Of a stretch of DNA of 64,000 nt, positions 9,943-21,648 are shown piece by piece. Source of the stretch: Leucaena leucocephala. Taxonomy: Eukaryota; Streptophyta; Magnoliopsida; Fabales; Fabaceae. Positions within the stretch are counted from its first letter, which is position 1, and each line of letters opens with the position of its first letter. The stretch spans positions 18,367,406 to 18,431,405 of the forward strand of contig CM073524.1 in the NCBI GenBank assembly GCA_037074615.1, written 5' to 3'. Both the position numbers and the translations under genes were made by a program. The notes under the pieces are model-generated. The model worked only from the letters and a program-made list of their open reading frames with translations. It searched no databases and was not told the DNA's origin.

Positions 9943-12900
9943 TGTAACATCCCGATTTTTGGTCTAGGAGAACTCGGAAGTAGTCTGATATGGGCAGGCT
10001 GCTAAAACCGTAGTCCCAGGGTAGTAATCTGATATGGGCGGATCACTTACCTGTATTTTGTAGGATCCGAGGGATGAGCTAAGTCCTTCAGGATGTAAAG
10101 ATGAGTTAAGTCTTTAACCTACAGAATCGGGACAGTTCGCCTAGGTTCAAAATGAGGAATGTGAGGAATATCCTAAGTCTTAAGCCTAGGAATTCTGCAG
10201 GAAGCTTGATATGGGCTGGCTCCTGTGTAAGATAACCTGATATGGGCGGGTTGTCGAGCTTTTCAATTAACGATGACTCCCGAAGAATTTAGGGGATGAG
10301 TTATTGAAAGAGAATGTCTAGAACTTAAGATGAAGGATAAGAAGATGAGAATAGATGCCAGAAAGAGAATGTAGGGGCAAAATCGTAATTATGGGAAAGA
10401 TCGGGCTGGTAGCCGATGAGTACCATATTTTGCCAGAAAATAGAGAAAATTATGCTGATCATTTCACTGAACTGTGAAATGTGCATACGAGGTCTCTATG
10501 AGTACGAAAGAATTATGGAAAGTTTAAGGACAAAAAGGTGGGGTCCTTATGTGTAATTTTAGCCAAATAAAAAGGGACTTAAAGGAAAAGAAGAAAAGTT
10601 CCTTGGGGCTAAAGTGTAATTAAAGAAAGTCAGGCCGGAAGTGGTTTGGACTGTCCGACGGCATTTCAGTCCCAGATTTCACCGGTAGATAGAGCAAGGG
10701 ACGCTCGGTAATCTGGCTTAATACAGGAATTTTTGAAGACTCCAGATAGCCAGAAATGGATTGATCGTCCAAAAGTTATAAAAATTCATACCGGATATCC
10801 TAGATTTCAGATCTAGGTGAGAAAATACAGGATGATGCGTCTTTATGGGGCGAATGTCAGGAAACTGACAGAATACCGATAGGAGGCCTGTAGAAAAAGT
10901 TATTCGCAAATTAGAAAATCCAGACGGGAGTATGAGGCCTCCGGGGATCCGGGTAGGAGATTTATCGGTATTTGAAAAGGGACTGAATGAGTTCGGATAA
11001 CCTCGGTCAGATGACTGATATGACTCACAGGGATGCCTGAACACGCAGGCCAGTGTATCGGACAGAAGGAGCCGGTGTCCGGATATGTGTATAAACGGTG
11101 AATAATAGATAAAATATTCAATAAACATTAACGGGGGGAGATTCCTCGTAATACGTGCCATGAAGGTAATGGACCCTGAAAGGCCCAATAATGGTGCCAA
11201 CAAGGCCCAGTAAGACACTTGGACTGATAGGTGGGCCAGTGTCCGGCAGAACCCCGAAAAAGTGCGAAATTACGAAAATGCCCCTGTGTTGTACTAAAGG
11301 GGTAGGAGATGAATGAGGGCATTTTGGTCATTCTGGACAGGCCCAGAAGCCAGGGCACATACAGATAAAGTTAATTAGAGTCAGTATATGCCCTGACAGA
11401 GTACAGAAGGGTGTGAAATGACGATTTTACCCTTAGGGTTAAAATAGTACAAGAAAGGGCACCCAAGGGCATTTTGGTAATTTGCCAAGGGCTGTTTCTT
11501 GGGAATCAAGCCATCAGAGCACTTGGGCTTGATCAGGATCCAAGACAACATTCCCAGATCCCAAAAACGTAGCCCATGGAGTATGTGGGAAAAAGTGGCA
11601 TTAAAATACTATTTTAATGCTGTTTCAATAAAGTAAAGTTACTCGGTCGGCACGATAACCGAGGAGGTAATCAGATAAAGTCCGGGACTTATCTGGATAG
11701 CATTGGAAGGTGTGAAAGGTCCCTTCCAGGTGCCACATGGCGTAATCTTAGCGGCAGAAGAAAAGTTGAGGACACGTATTACGGTGCAAGACTCTGGACC
11801 GGTACTGGATTGGACTGAACTGCTGAGTCAGCTGATGAGGTGTCCAGGAATTGTGACATGTGAAGAATGTGGCGATGAGGTGTCCCGATGAGGTGTCCTG
11901 GATGATGTCATGCATGATGCAGTAAAAAGGAATAAAGAAAAATAGGAAAATCCAGGAAAAATCAGGACCACATGTTCAGATGGCTTCAAAATTACAGAAA
12001 TGCCATCCATTAAAGCTATAAATACCCCCTTCCCCTCCCATTTTATGCATCCCACGTTTTTGGCAAGAAAAGAGAGAGAAAGAAGAGAGAGAAGGAGAAA
12101 GAAAGAAAGAAAGGAAGTTCTGGTGGAGTTGGAAGCAGTATAGAAGTTCTGGAGCTCTGCTTTTGAGGTAGTAACTAATCCTAGCTCTTATGTAATGTCT
12201 TTGTGATTGGTTGTGCTATTGTTTGGTTGGATTGTTGTCTTATATGTTATGCTTGAAGCTCTATTACAATGCTATGATCATATGTTATTGAATATGGAAG
12301 CACGCAGCATACTTATCTGTACACAATCACAAGCAAGCACCGTCACTCTGTATTGCATATATTGTTATGATTATTACTACTGAGATTCCCCCGAATCTCA
12401 TTCCCAAATATAACATTACAGGGGAGGTTCTGTCAAAATAAAATCTGGAAATTTTAAGAGACGCCGTTATGCTGCCGAAATTCCGGCAAGGAAGCAGGAA
12501 CAGGGAAAGGAACTGATACGTACTGTGTACGTAGTGCTGTCTAAGGAGGCTGGAAGTGAGTGGACCCAGCAGGTTCATCCAGTCTTTCCTGGGTACTACG
12601 TAGAATGGTAGTTCTCATGAGGGAATTACCGAATCGGTACAACATCGGTTACTTTCTAAAGAAGAATTGTAGCAGTTATGCTGCCGGATTTTAGGCAGGA
12701 AAAGATGTAATAGAAATATGATAATTTGCTATTTTTCTTGCTTTATGATATTTTATTATTTAATAATAAATGTTGTTTGGCATGTTCAATTTGTGAATGG
12801 GGAATTAAGGGAGAAATTCGCAGGTCCTGAGGTAGCAGTGTTCCTGCCTCAGTTTGACCTAGTAAACGAAGGGGTTTGGCTACAAAATTTGGCAGGCCAG

Positions 12901-13102
12901 TCGTACACATCTGGGGCATTACTTGGATAGGTAATAAGCCTTGTTTGGATGTGTAGAATGAGATTAATCAGTTCTCAAATCAAAGGTTCAGAATAAGGAA
13001 CTTAAGAGTAAAATTTTGAATTTCTGGGCTTAAGTTAAGGTATAATCAAGCTAATGTTGCTTCCGCAAGTGTACTCTGAGGAGTCTAAGGGAGGATGTTT
13101 CA
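9943..13102 (+). repeat. A-1 3' LTR
   Basis: 3160 bp, TGTAACATCCCG to GGATGTTTCA, unusually long for an element with a 1.3-kb interior. TATA box at 12017-12024. It is the intact reference for the interrupted copy at 1-8624. The sequence following it (GCTAA...) is gag-like and unrelated to the element. Confidence 0.95.
9985..10247 (+). repeat. Four-copy CTGATATGGGC motif at the start of U3
   Basis: CTGATATGGGC at 9985, 10029 and 10237, and TTGATATGGGC at 10206. The set recurs, with small changes, at 17240-17450 and 59525-59790 and in reverse at 44095-44370. Confidence 0.75.
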
Positions 13103-13440
13103 GCTAACCTATTTCTCAACTCTTACACGGGATCAGATGAAATCAACATATCTAGAGCAGTTTTTCCCAGCCTCAAAGACTACTCGAATGAAGAAAGAAA
13201 TCACAAATATTTTGCAGCAGAATGGGGAGTCATTAAATTAATATTGGACCAGATTTATCAATTTGTAAGCTCAATGTCCCCATCATAACATCACAAAGGC
13301 TGATTTAGTAGATATTTTCTTTGATGGTCTACTTCCTCAAACAAGGTGTCCTTAAATGCAGCAGCAAATGGGTCTTTGAGAGATACAACTCCACAAGCAA
13401 GTTGGGAGTTATTCGATATTATAATACTATAAAGCTCATA
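13103..13440 (+). pseudogene. Athila-type gag fragment
   Basis: A broken reading frame from about 13131 gives DQMKSTYLEQFFPASKT, then KKEITNILQQNGESL, AQCPHHN and DIFFDGLLPQ. A +1 shift near 13353 is followed by NGSLRDTTPQASWELFD. This is the conserved core of Athila/Tat-type retrotransposon Gag, the same domain as at 47053-47990. At least three stops and a frameshift show it is dead. It is the sequence that A-1 inserted into; the rest of its element is not visible here. Confidence 0.75.
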
Positions 13441-13448
13441 TCAAATGA

Positions 13449-13902
13449 TGTATATTTGTGTTTGATTTCTACTTCTTCTCTTTGTTAAGGACATGTTTTA
13501 ATTACTCTTTCTTTGTAAAGATTTTCCCTTTATTACATGCTTTATATGCAAGAGAAACATGTTTCATTTTATTTCTTTATCTTAGTTATGATTCATGTAT
13601 ACTTTTTATAAGTGGGAGCCTTTTACATAATGAGTCTTCTGAAAGCAAAATTTGATAAGAATAGTACTTATATTAATTTTGATAGAAAGTGATAGCGTTG
13701 CTAGTGCCTATGTGATAGGAGATACAAAAGTATTCTCTTGATCATGGGTCTAGTGATGTTATTATTTTTTGATAAAAAAATAACAAAAGTACATGACATT
13801 GTATACTTTACATGTGCTATATATATATGTAAATTCACTTAAATATTCTATGGTTCAATAAATTAATGTGTGATAGGTTTGTCATAGAACCGATATTGAA
13901 CA
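13449..13902 (+). repeat. Probable Ty1/copia 5' LTR remnant
   Basis: AT-rich sequence ending TTGAACA at 13902, one base before TGGTATCAAA (13904-13913), a decayed initiator-Met PBS. A copia gag follows. The left boundary is uncertain because I have no second copy. Confidence 0.45.
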
Positions 13903-13929
13903 ATGGTATCAAATAACATTATTGTTGAA

Positions 13930-14790
13930 TTAACAAGGGGAAAAACTCAACGGGGACAACTGGGATATTTGGCACCGAAAGGTCCAATATATTCTAGAAG
14001 AATAGGATGTAATTGAGCCATTAACAATGGCAATGGTAGAGCCTGAGGCTGGAAATACAGTCCAGCATAGGAAAACCAGGAAGTATTCGTATCTTGTAAA
14101 AGGAAGAATAGCATAGCAAGAATCACACTGCTGAGTGCAATGGCTGATGATTTGATGTGAGTTTGAGACACATAGAACAACACAAGCTATGTGGATTGCC
14201 ATAAAGGATAAGTTTGGTGGAGTCTCCATGACTAAGCTTAGAAGGTTGATGATTAAATTCGATACCTATAAGCTAAAACCAAATAATCCTATGAGGCAAC
14301 ATCTAAGAGAGATGTCCAACATGATTCATGAACTGAAGAAAGCTAGATATAATCTATCTGCCGAGCAGTAAGTGTAGGTTGTCATCAGGTCGCCCCCTGC
14401 CAATGGGAGAACATAAAAGTTAATCTGACCCATAATGATAATATCATCACTTTCAATGATGTGGCTAAGTATTTGGAGCTAGAGGATGAATGTCTGGAGG
14501 CTTATAAGGCCACTAGACAAGCCTATCTGATCGAAGGTGCTAGTCCTTCCCAATCAAAGCCTGAATTCAAAAAGGGTAAGCAATTTCAAAAAAAATAAGA
14601 AGAAAGGCGGTCCTCCACCCAAGAAAGGCAAGCAACAATACAAGAAGAAGGGAAAGAAAGGTAGTAATAAAAAGCTAGACCTAAAGAGGGTCAAATGCTT
14701 TGCCTGCCACAATATGAGACATTTAGCATGTGACTGTTATAAACAGACCAAAAATAGAAAGGTAACAGTGAATTATATAAATTCACATGT
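13930..14790 (+). pseudogene. Ty1/copia gag pseudogene
   Basis: From 13943 one frame reads KLNGDNWDIWHRKVQYILEE, then a stop and DVIEPLTMAM, the start of a copia-type Gag (UBN2-like). The 14189-14371 segment continues it (MWIAIKDKF...MRQHLREMSNMIHELK). A lysine-rich linker leads to the zinc knuckle CFACHNMRHLACDC at 14696-14737, a complete CX2CX4HX4C set. Several stops and shifts interrupt it. Gag would form the virus-like particle; this copy cannot encode it. Confidence 0.8.
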
Positions 14791-14839
14791 CTTATTTGTT
14801 TCTAATACTATTTTTCTGATATAACCTATTTCTTTTTCT

Positions 14840-15327
14840 TGAATTATTGACTCAGGCTCCACAGACCACGTAAGTGAAGATCGAGGATCTTTCGTGGAAT
14901 ACAGTCGGTTGCCATTTTAAAGCAAGTGGCTTTACATTGGCAATAATGCAAGGATCGAGGTTCGAGGCATTAGACACCTGTAAATTTATTTTGCATGGTG
15001 GAAAGACCTTGATATTACATGATATGCTTCATGCTCCTAACATCCGATAGAATTTAATTTATGTAATTTTCTTATTAGACTTTGGGTTCAATGTAAACTT
15101 TCATGGTAAAGTTACAAACATTTATAGCAACTCAATATTTTATGGTTAACTTTCCAATTTCAAAAGTTCTTTATTTTGGATCTTGCTAGTGATTTTAATG
15201 CTCACGATTGTTTTACTATTACTTCGAATAATCCTGATATGAATATCTGGCACGCTAGACTAGGACATATTAATTAAAATAGAATAATTAAAATGGTAAA
15301 AGAAGGCTTGTTAGGGGTAATCCCTAA
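14840..15327 (+). pseudogene. Ty1/copia protease and pre-integrase pseudogene, truncated
   Basis: IDSGSTDHVSEDRGSF at about 14850-14895 carries the DSG active-site motif of copia aspartic protease. Near 15240-15290 NIWHARLGHIN is the GAG-pre-integrase motif. Multiple stops lie between. The sequence is cut at 15328 by LTR D; no RT or integrase core of this copia element appears elsewhere in the window. Confidence 0.8.
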
Positions 15328-18300
15328 TGCCGTATCCTTAATTTTACCTTTACATATACCCAATTGGAATTAGGTTGAACCAATTAATTACCTCTTTAAC
15401 TTAGAAATATCAATTTTCAAGAAAAGGGTTATCGGGTACTGTTCACTGGCACTGTTTATTTGGTAATCTAGAATACAGTCTGAACTTTGAAAATTCATAA
15501 TTAAATATAAAAAATAGAAATAGGGTGGTTCCAATTTCTAATGAAAGTTCTTTTATTGAAATTTGAAGGAAAAATATTAAACTGAGGGTTCCTTGTCCAC
15601 ATGAAATCAGTTTATTCGTTGAAAAACATTGTTCATTTGGTAAATCTGGAAGTTCCAGTTTCCTTACCTTATTTTTAAAAATTCATTTCTCCTTGTTCAC
15701 TTATCCAATTGAGGAGTGTTACATATGGATTTAAATCTCCATATGTGTACTTTAAGTTAATAAAATTTCGTGGAAAAACTTGTTCGTTTGCCTTTTGAAA
15801 TTCGCACATGAACCTCACTGCCTCTGGTTGCTCGTTTTATCTTGTTCCAGATTTTATTTCCAACTTTGAAAAATCATAACAAATCTAATACTTAACCAAT
15901 TGAGGCATTCTTGATGTCCATTTAAAGCTCTGGATCTTAACTATTTTCATGCCAAATTTTATGTCAAAATGCGTTGGCTAAGTCATGAAAACTACCGTCA
16001 AAAGAGTACTACCTCAGAATAGGTACATAGCATCATACATCATGCATATCACAATATCATCTTCTAAGGTCAAGTACTCAACTTCGATTCATATACAAAT
16101 TTAACCATCCATATTTACCCTTTTTCCTTGAGATGTTCCAGCACCTATAACATGGTTATGTATATGGAAGGAATGAGATTTCATAGAAATCTCAATAGTA
16201 AGTCATACAAACTATAATAAAATGCATGCTTGATTAAATGCCTAACATGTTATCATGATATGGGAGCTACTTTGTGAACATACATAATCAAACTCTAACA
16301 TGCATATTGTCGTGGCATTCATTGCAAGGAGTTGCAATCATTCATACTTTACCATAATCATCAAAGTATCATCTTAAGCTCAAACAAGAATCATAACTAA
16401 CAAGCAAGCATACAATCAAACAAACATAATATTATAGTTAGGTATTCTTGCTACCTCTTAGATATCCTTGTTACTCTCTTCTTGAAATGTTCTTCTCCTT
16501 TTACAAATGTCAAAACCTAGCCATTACAAAGTAACATCAAGTTATAACTCAACTTCAAAACAATTCCAAGACTAGGTTCTCACTAGATTCTATTCTTTAT
16601 TTATTTTTGACTTATACTTCCATCTTCCTAAAATAATTTCTCATGGTTCATTTCTATATAATTTTTCATGTAGAATCCAAATATAAAATCAGAATTTCCA
16701 AAATCAAATCACATCATTAGCTCCTGCACAGAACTGAAATGCCTCTTATATTTTCCAAAAATTCTCATTTTGATTTCAATGCTTCCAATACTTGTTTCTC
16801 TACTTTATCCCCACACAATTTTCCATTTTAAACACATTGGAAGCACAAAAATCATGAAATTCCAATATGAAAAGTTTTTTGTATATTAACAACCAAGAAC
16901 ACAACATTCCATTCACATGCATACTTGGATTTCCAAGCTAGTACCACTTGATTCTAGCTTGTTTGAGCTTATCTAAACTATCTATAACATAAAACTCATA
17001 TTCCTTTCACATGAAAACAGAATGTCCAGCAGCACCACCAAGGAAAATATGCCACCAAACCCTCTTAAAACTAAGAGCAAACTTGCTAGAATAGAGTCCA
17101 AGATCAAGGGAACTAGTTACCTTTCTTGTTCTTCCAAGTTGCTTGCTTCTTTCTTGCTTCAATAGAAATTTTGCAAGAGGTTCCCTAAGGTGCCAAGTGT
17201 AACATCCTGATTTTTGGTCTAGGAGAACTGGGAGGTAGTCTGATATGGGTAGGCTGCAAAACCCGTAGTCCTAGGGTAGTAATCTGATATGGGCGGATTA
17301 CTTACCTATATTTTGTAGGAATCCGAGGGATGAGCTAAGTCCTTTAGGATTTAAAGATGAGGAATATCCTAAGTCTTAAGCCTAGGGATTCTGCAGGTAG
17401 CTTGATATGGGCTGGCTCCTGTGTAAGATAACCTGATATGGGCGAGTTGTCAAGCCTTTCAATTAACGATGACTCCCGAAGAGTTTAAGGGATGAGTTAT
17501 TGAAAGAGAATTTCTAGAACTTAAGATGAAGGATGAGAAGATGAGTAACAGGGCCAGAAAGAGAATGTAGGGGCAAAATCATAATTTTGGGAAAGATCGG
17601 GCTGGTAGCCGATGAGTACCATATTTTGCAAAAAAATAGAGAAAATTATGCTGATCATTTCACTAAACTGTGAAATGTGCATATGAGGTCTCTATGTGTA
17701 TAAAAGAATTAGAAATGTGACCAAGGGTAAAATGGTCATTTTTGAAAAGTGTGCGCGAGAGCGTACTTTCAGGCAAAAATAGCCAGGCCCGGATAAAATA
17801 TCTAAAAATATCGGGAGATAGAGAAAAGAATTCTGGGTTGAATGACGCCACACAGAATTTTGATTTGAAGTCCCGATTTTTCTGTAAAAATTCCCGAAGA
17901 TGGGAATTTACAGTTATAATCGGTAAAGGAAAAGCAGTCCCAATAGGGATGATCGGACTGTGGCCAGGGGGCCGTATAGTGTTTCTAAGACCTTTAGTGA
18001 CACTAGGGAAGGCCCAGGCCCATTAGATCAGTCCAGTGGTAAAAGGGGCCGGTGTCCAGGAAAAAGGTGCGAAATGACGAAAATGCCCCTATGTTATAGA
18101 ATAACTGAAGAATGAGTAAAGGGTATTTTGGTCATTTGCCTAAGGGTAGACAGTCAAGAAAGGGTATCTGGATAGTTGACCAGGGTCAAAGAATACTCTG
18201 GTAAGATGGGAAAAGACAATAATGCCCCTAGACCTAATAAAGTAAAGAAAGAGAGACTAAGGGCATTTTGGTACTTTGCCAATGGGTGTTTCTTGGGAAT

Positions 18301-21222
18301 CGCGCCATCAGAGTACTTGGGCTGGATCAGAGACCCAAGATGATATTCCCAGGCCCAAAAACGAAGGCCCAGTGATTCAGGGGGAAAAGTGACATTAAAA
18401 TAATGATTTAATGACTTCCCAGTAAAGTAAAGTTACCCGGTTGGCACGACAACCTAGGAGGTGATATGATTAAGTCCGGAACTTATCTGGATAGCATTGG
18501 AAGGCGTGACAGGTCCCATCCAGGTGCCACATGGCTCCATCTTAGAGGAAGAAGAAAAGTTGAGGACACATGGCATAATCTTAGCCGGTGAGTCCAGTTT
18601 GTGGGAAATCGGACCGGACCGGTACTGGATTGGACTGGAAATGCTGAGTCAGCTGATGAGGTGTCCAGGAATTGTGACATGTGAAGAGTGTGGCGATGAG
18701 GTGTCCCGGTGAGGTGTCCTGGATGATGCAGTAAAGAGGAATAAAAGAAAATAGGAAATTCCAGGAAAAACCAGGACCACATGTTGAGATGGCTTCAAAA
18801 TTATGGAAATGCCATCGAAGGAAACTATAAATACCCCCTCCCCCTCCCATTTCATGCATCCCACAGTTTTGGCAAGAGAAAGAGAGAGAAAGATGAGAGA
18901 GAAGGAGAAAGAAAGAAGAAAGGAAGTTCTGGCGGAGCTGGAAGCAGTATAGAGATAGTAGAGTTCTTCTAAGCTTTTGAGGTAGTAACTAATCCTAGCT
19001 TTTATGTAATAGCCTTGTGATTTGATGTGCTATTGTTTGGTTGGATTGTTATCTTATATGTTATGTCTGAAGCTCTACTGCAATACTATGATCATATGTT
19101 ATTGAGTATGGAAGCATACAGCATACTTATCTGTACACAATCACAAGCAAGCACTGTCACACTGCATTACATATATTGTTATGATTGTTACTACTGAGAT
19201 TCCCTCGAATCTCATCCCCATATATAACCCATTACAGGGAGGTTATGTTGAAGTAAATTTTGAGAATGCTAGGAGACGACGTTATGCTGCCGAAGTTAAG
19301 ACTGAACATCAGTATATGATAAGTACTGTGTACGTCTGTGCTGTCTAAGGAGGCTGGAAGTGAGTGGACCTAGCCGGTTCATCCAGTCTTTCCTGGGTAC
19401 TACGTAGAATGGTAGTTCTCCTGAGGGAATTACCGAATCAGTACAGTTCAGTTCTTTGCATAGAAGAAGCCTAGCAGTTATACTGCCAGATTTCAGGCAG
19501 GAGAAGATGTAATAGAAATATAAGGATTATGTGATTTTGTGTATGCTCTGTTGTATGACATTTGTTATTCAATGATAAATATTGTTTGGCATGTTTAATT
19601 TGTATATGAGAAGTTAAGTGAGAAATTCGCAGGTCCTGAGGTAGCAGTGTTCTGACCTCGGTTTGACCTAGTAAACGGAAGAGTTTGCCCACGAAATTAG
19701 GTGAGCTAGTAGTACACATCTGGGGCATTCCGTGGATAGGTAATAAGCCTCATTTGGATGTGTAGAATGAGATTAATCAGTTCTCAAAATAAAGGTTTAG
19801 AATAAGGAACTTAAGAGTAAAATTTTAAATTTTTGGGCTTAAGTTGAGATATAATCGAGCTAATATTGCTTCCGTAATTGTACTCTGAGGAGTCTAAGGG
19901 AGGATGTTTCACCAAGAATACCGACCCAAGTCTGATTTGAGGGGGTATTTATAGAAAAATTTGGTGGAAATGGAAGGCCAATATTACTTTGGTTACTATT
20001 TGATCTAATGGTCCATAATCCATCTTGCAAGAAGCTTGCCCTAGAACCCTCATTAATGACATCATCCATGACATCATGAAGGCTATGTTTGGTGCAATAA
20101 AGTGGAAAATATTGATAGGAAAAATTCCAGTCCAATCCGGTACTGATCGGGTCAGTTTCCTAAAAACCAGACTATTTTAAGTTCCTAGTTTTTACAATAT
20201 TCCAGAATATTTATTATGTCATGAAAACCAATGTGTAGGTTTCTCCTACCATTGATATTTTTATACTGAGTATTGATTTGTTATCCATCCTTTGAGAAAT
20301 GACCAAAATACCCTTTGTGTCCTTTCTTGCACTATATTAATCCTAAGGACATAATTGTCATTTCACACCTTTTTATACCTTATCAAGGCATATACTGACT
20401 ATGAGGACTCATTCCTATACTCAACTTGGCATTTTGGCCTGTCCAAAATGCCCTCCATTCATCTCTTGTACATTACTATAACCGAGGGGCATTTTTGTAA
20501 TTTCATACTTTTCTGGGGTTCCTCTGGACACTGGCCCACATAACTGCTTAGCTGCCTTACTGGGCCTTTGGGACGCCATTTTGGGCCTTTATATGGGTCC
20601 ACTACCTTTATGGCATAAATCTCGAGAAACCTCTCCCGAAGGTATTAATCGGGTATTTTATTCTACTGTAAATACCATTAAAAATTCTACAGGATTCCTT
20701 TTTTGACCCTATCAGTTTTATAAATTCTCATATTAATTATAAGAATTTACTGTAAAGCTTCATCTAATTCTGAGGCCCGAGAAATACTGTAATAATTTTT
20801 CCTAACTCCAAAAATTTATATCAATTTTTCGGGACCTCAAATCGAAATTCTGTGTTGCTTCAAACTAACTGGAATAATTTTCTCTAGCTACTGGTAAAAT
20901 TTGTGACTAATCTGTTCCCGACCATTTTTGGGCCTTTTCCGGTTCAATTTCTTTATAATTACACTTTTGCCCCTTAAACTTTTGATAAATTATATTTAGG
21001 TCTTTAAACTTTTTGAAATTACACTTAATGGCCCAACATTTATGTCTACATTCTAGTTTGGCCCTAAAACTTTTGTAAATTTCACTTAGGTCCTTGAACT
21101 TTCTATTATTTTCAATTCAATACCTTTCCTTCCTTAACTTGCAACACTTTTCTTAGAAAATCTCACATATATTACGTACCAACTGTACATACAAACCAGA
21201 CAAGAAAATTAGGGATATGACA
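15328..21222 (-). repeat. LTR D, 3' LTR of the minus-strand Tekay element (A2 solo LTR nested)
   Basis: On the minus strand it starts TGTCATATCCCTAATTTT at 21222 and ends with CA at 15328. Without the nested LTR and duplication it is about 3.18 kb. The TATA box (TATTTATA on +) is at 19946-19953. It directly follows a polypurine tract (21223-21245), which identifies it as the 3' LTR. Left flank is CCTAA; no matching right flank exists because the 5' end of the element is lost. Confidence 0.85.
17198..19911 (+). mobile_element. Solo LTR of subfamily A2 (+)
   Basis: 2714 bp, TGTAACATCC to GGATGTTTCA, flanked by the duplication CCAAG at 17193-17197 and 19912-19916. TATA box at 18826-18833. It is shorter than the A-1 LTRs through a missing part of U3. 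It lies inside LTR D. Confidence 0.95.
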
Positions 21223-21245
21223 TTTCTCTCCCCCTTAAAATAAAT
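21223..21245 (-). other. D element polypurine tract
   Basis: Minus strand reads TTTTAAGGGGGAGAGAAA before the LTR start. An AAGGATAAAATTT motif precedes it, the counterpart of GAGGACGAAATTT in the A elements. Confidence 0.85.
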
Positions 21246-21289
21246 TTTATCCTTGAAATTTACAATACATACATACTAAAGAAACAACT

Positions 21290-21643
21290 CAGGATACATC
21301 TCCTTCATTTTTTCCTCAGTTTCCTATGTAGCTTCATTCTCAGTTAACCCTTTCCAGACTACTTTGACTAAAGAAATTTGTTTATTACGCAGCTGCTTGA
21401 CCTTTCGATCAATAATCCGTACTTGTCCAACCTCATAGGTTAGGTCATCTTGCAGTGCAACCTCATTTTGTTCAATCACATGTGATAAGTTGGGAAACAT
21501 GAAATACATCATGTATCTAGCTGAGATTTGGAGGAAGAGCTAACTTGTACACCACTGGCCCTATATTTGAAAGAATCTGAAATGGTCCTATGTACTTAAG
21601 ATGTAACTTCTTCACCTTGATTGATTGTTCGGCTCCCGTAGTT
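21290..21643 (-). pseudogene. D integrase C-terminus and chromodomain-like end
   Basis: The minus strand encodes KVKKLHLKYIGPFQIL and VVYKLALPPNLS, the C-terminal domain of Tekay-type integrase. After a stop come FMFPNLSHVIEQNEVALQ, YEVGQVRIIDRKVKQLRN and LVKVVWKGLTENEAT, the typical end of a chromovirus polyprotein. The domain would guide integration to particular chromatin. It is separated from the catalytic core by the solo LTR at 21649-24448 and holds at least one stop. Confidence 0.85.
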
Positions 21644-21648
21644 GGAGT

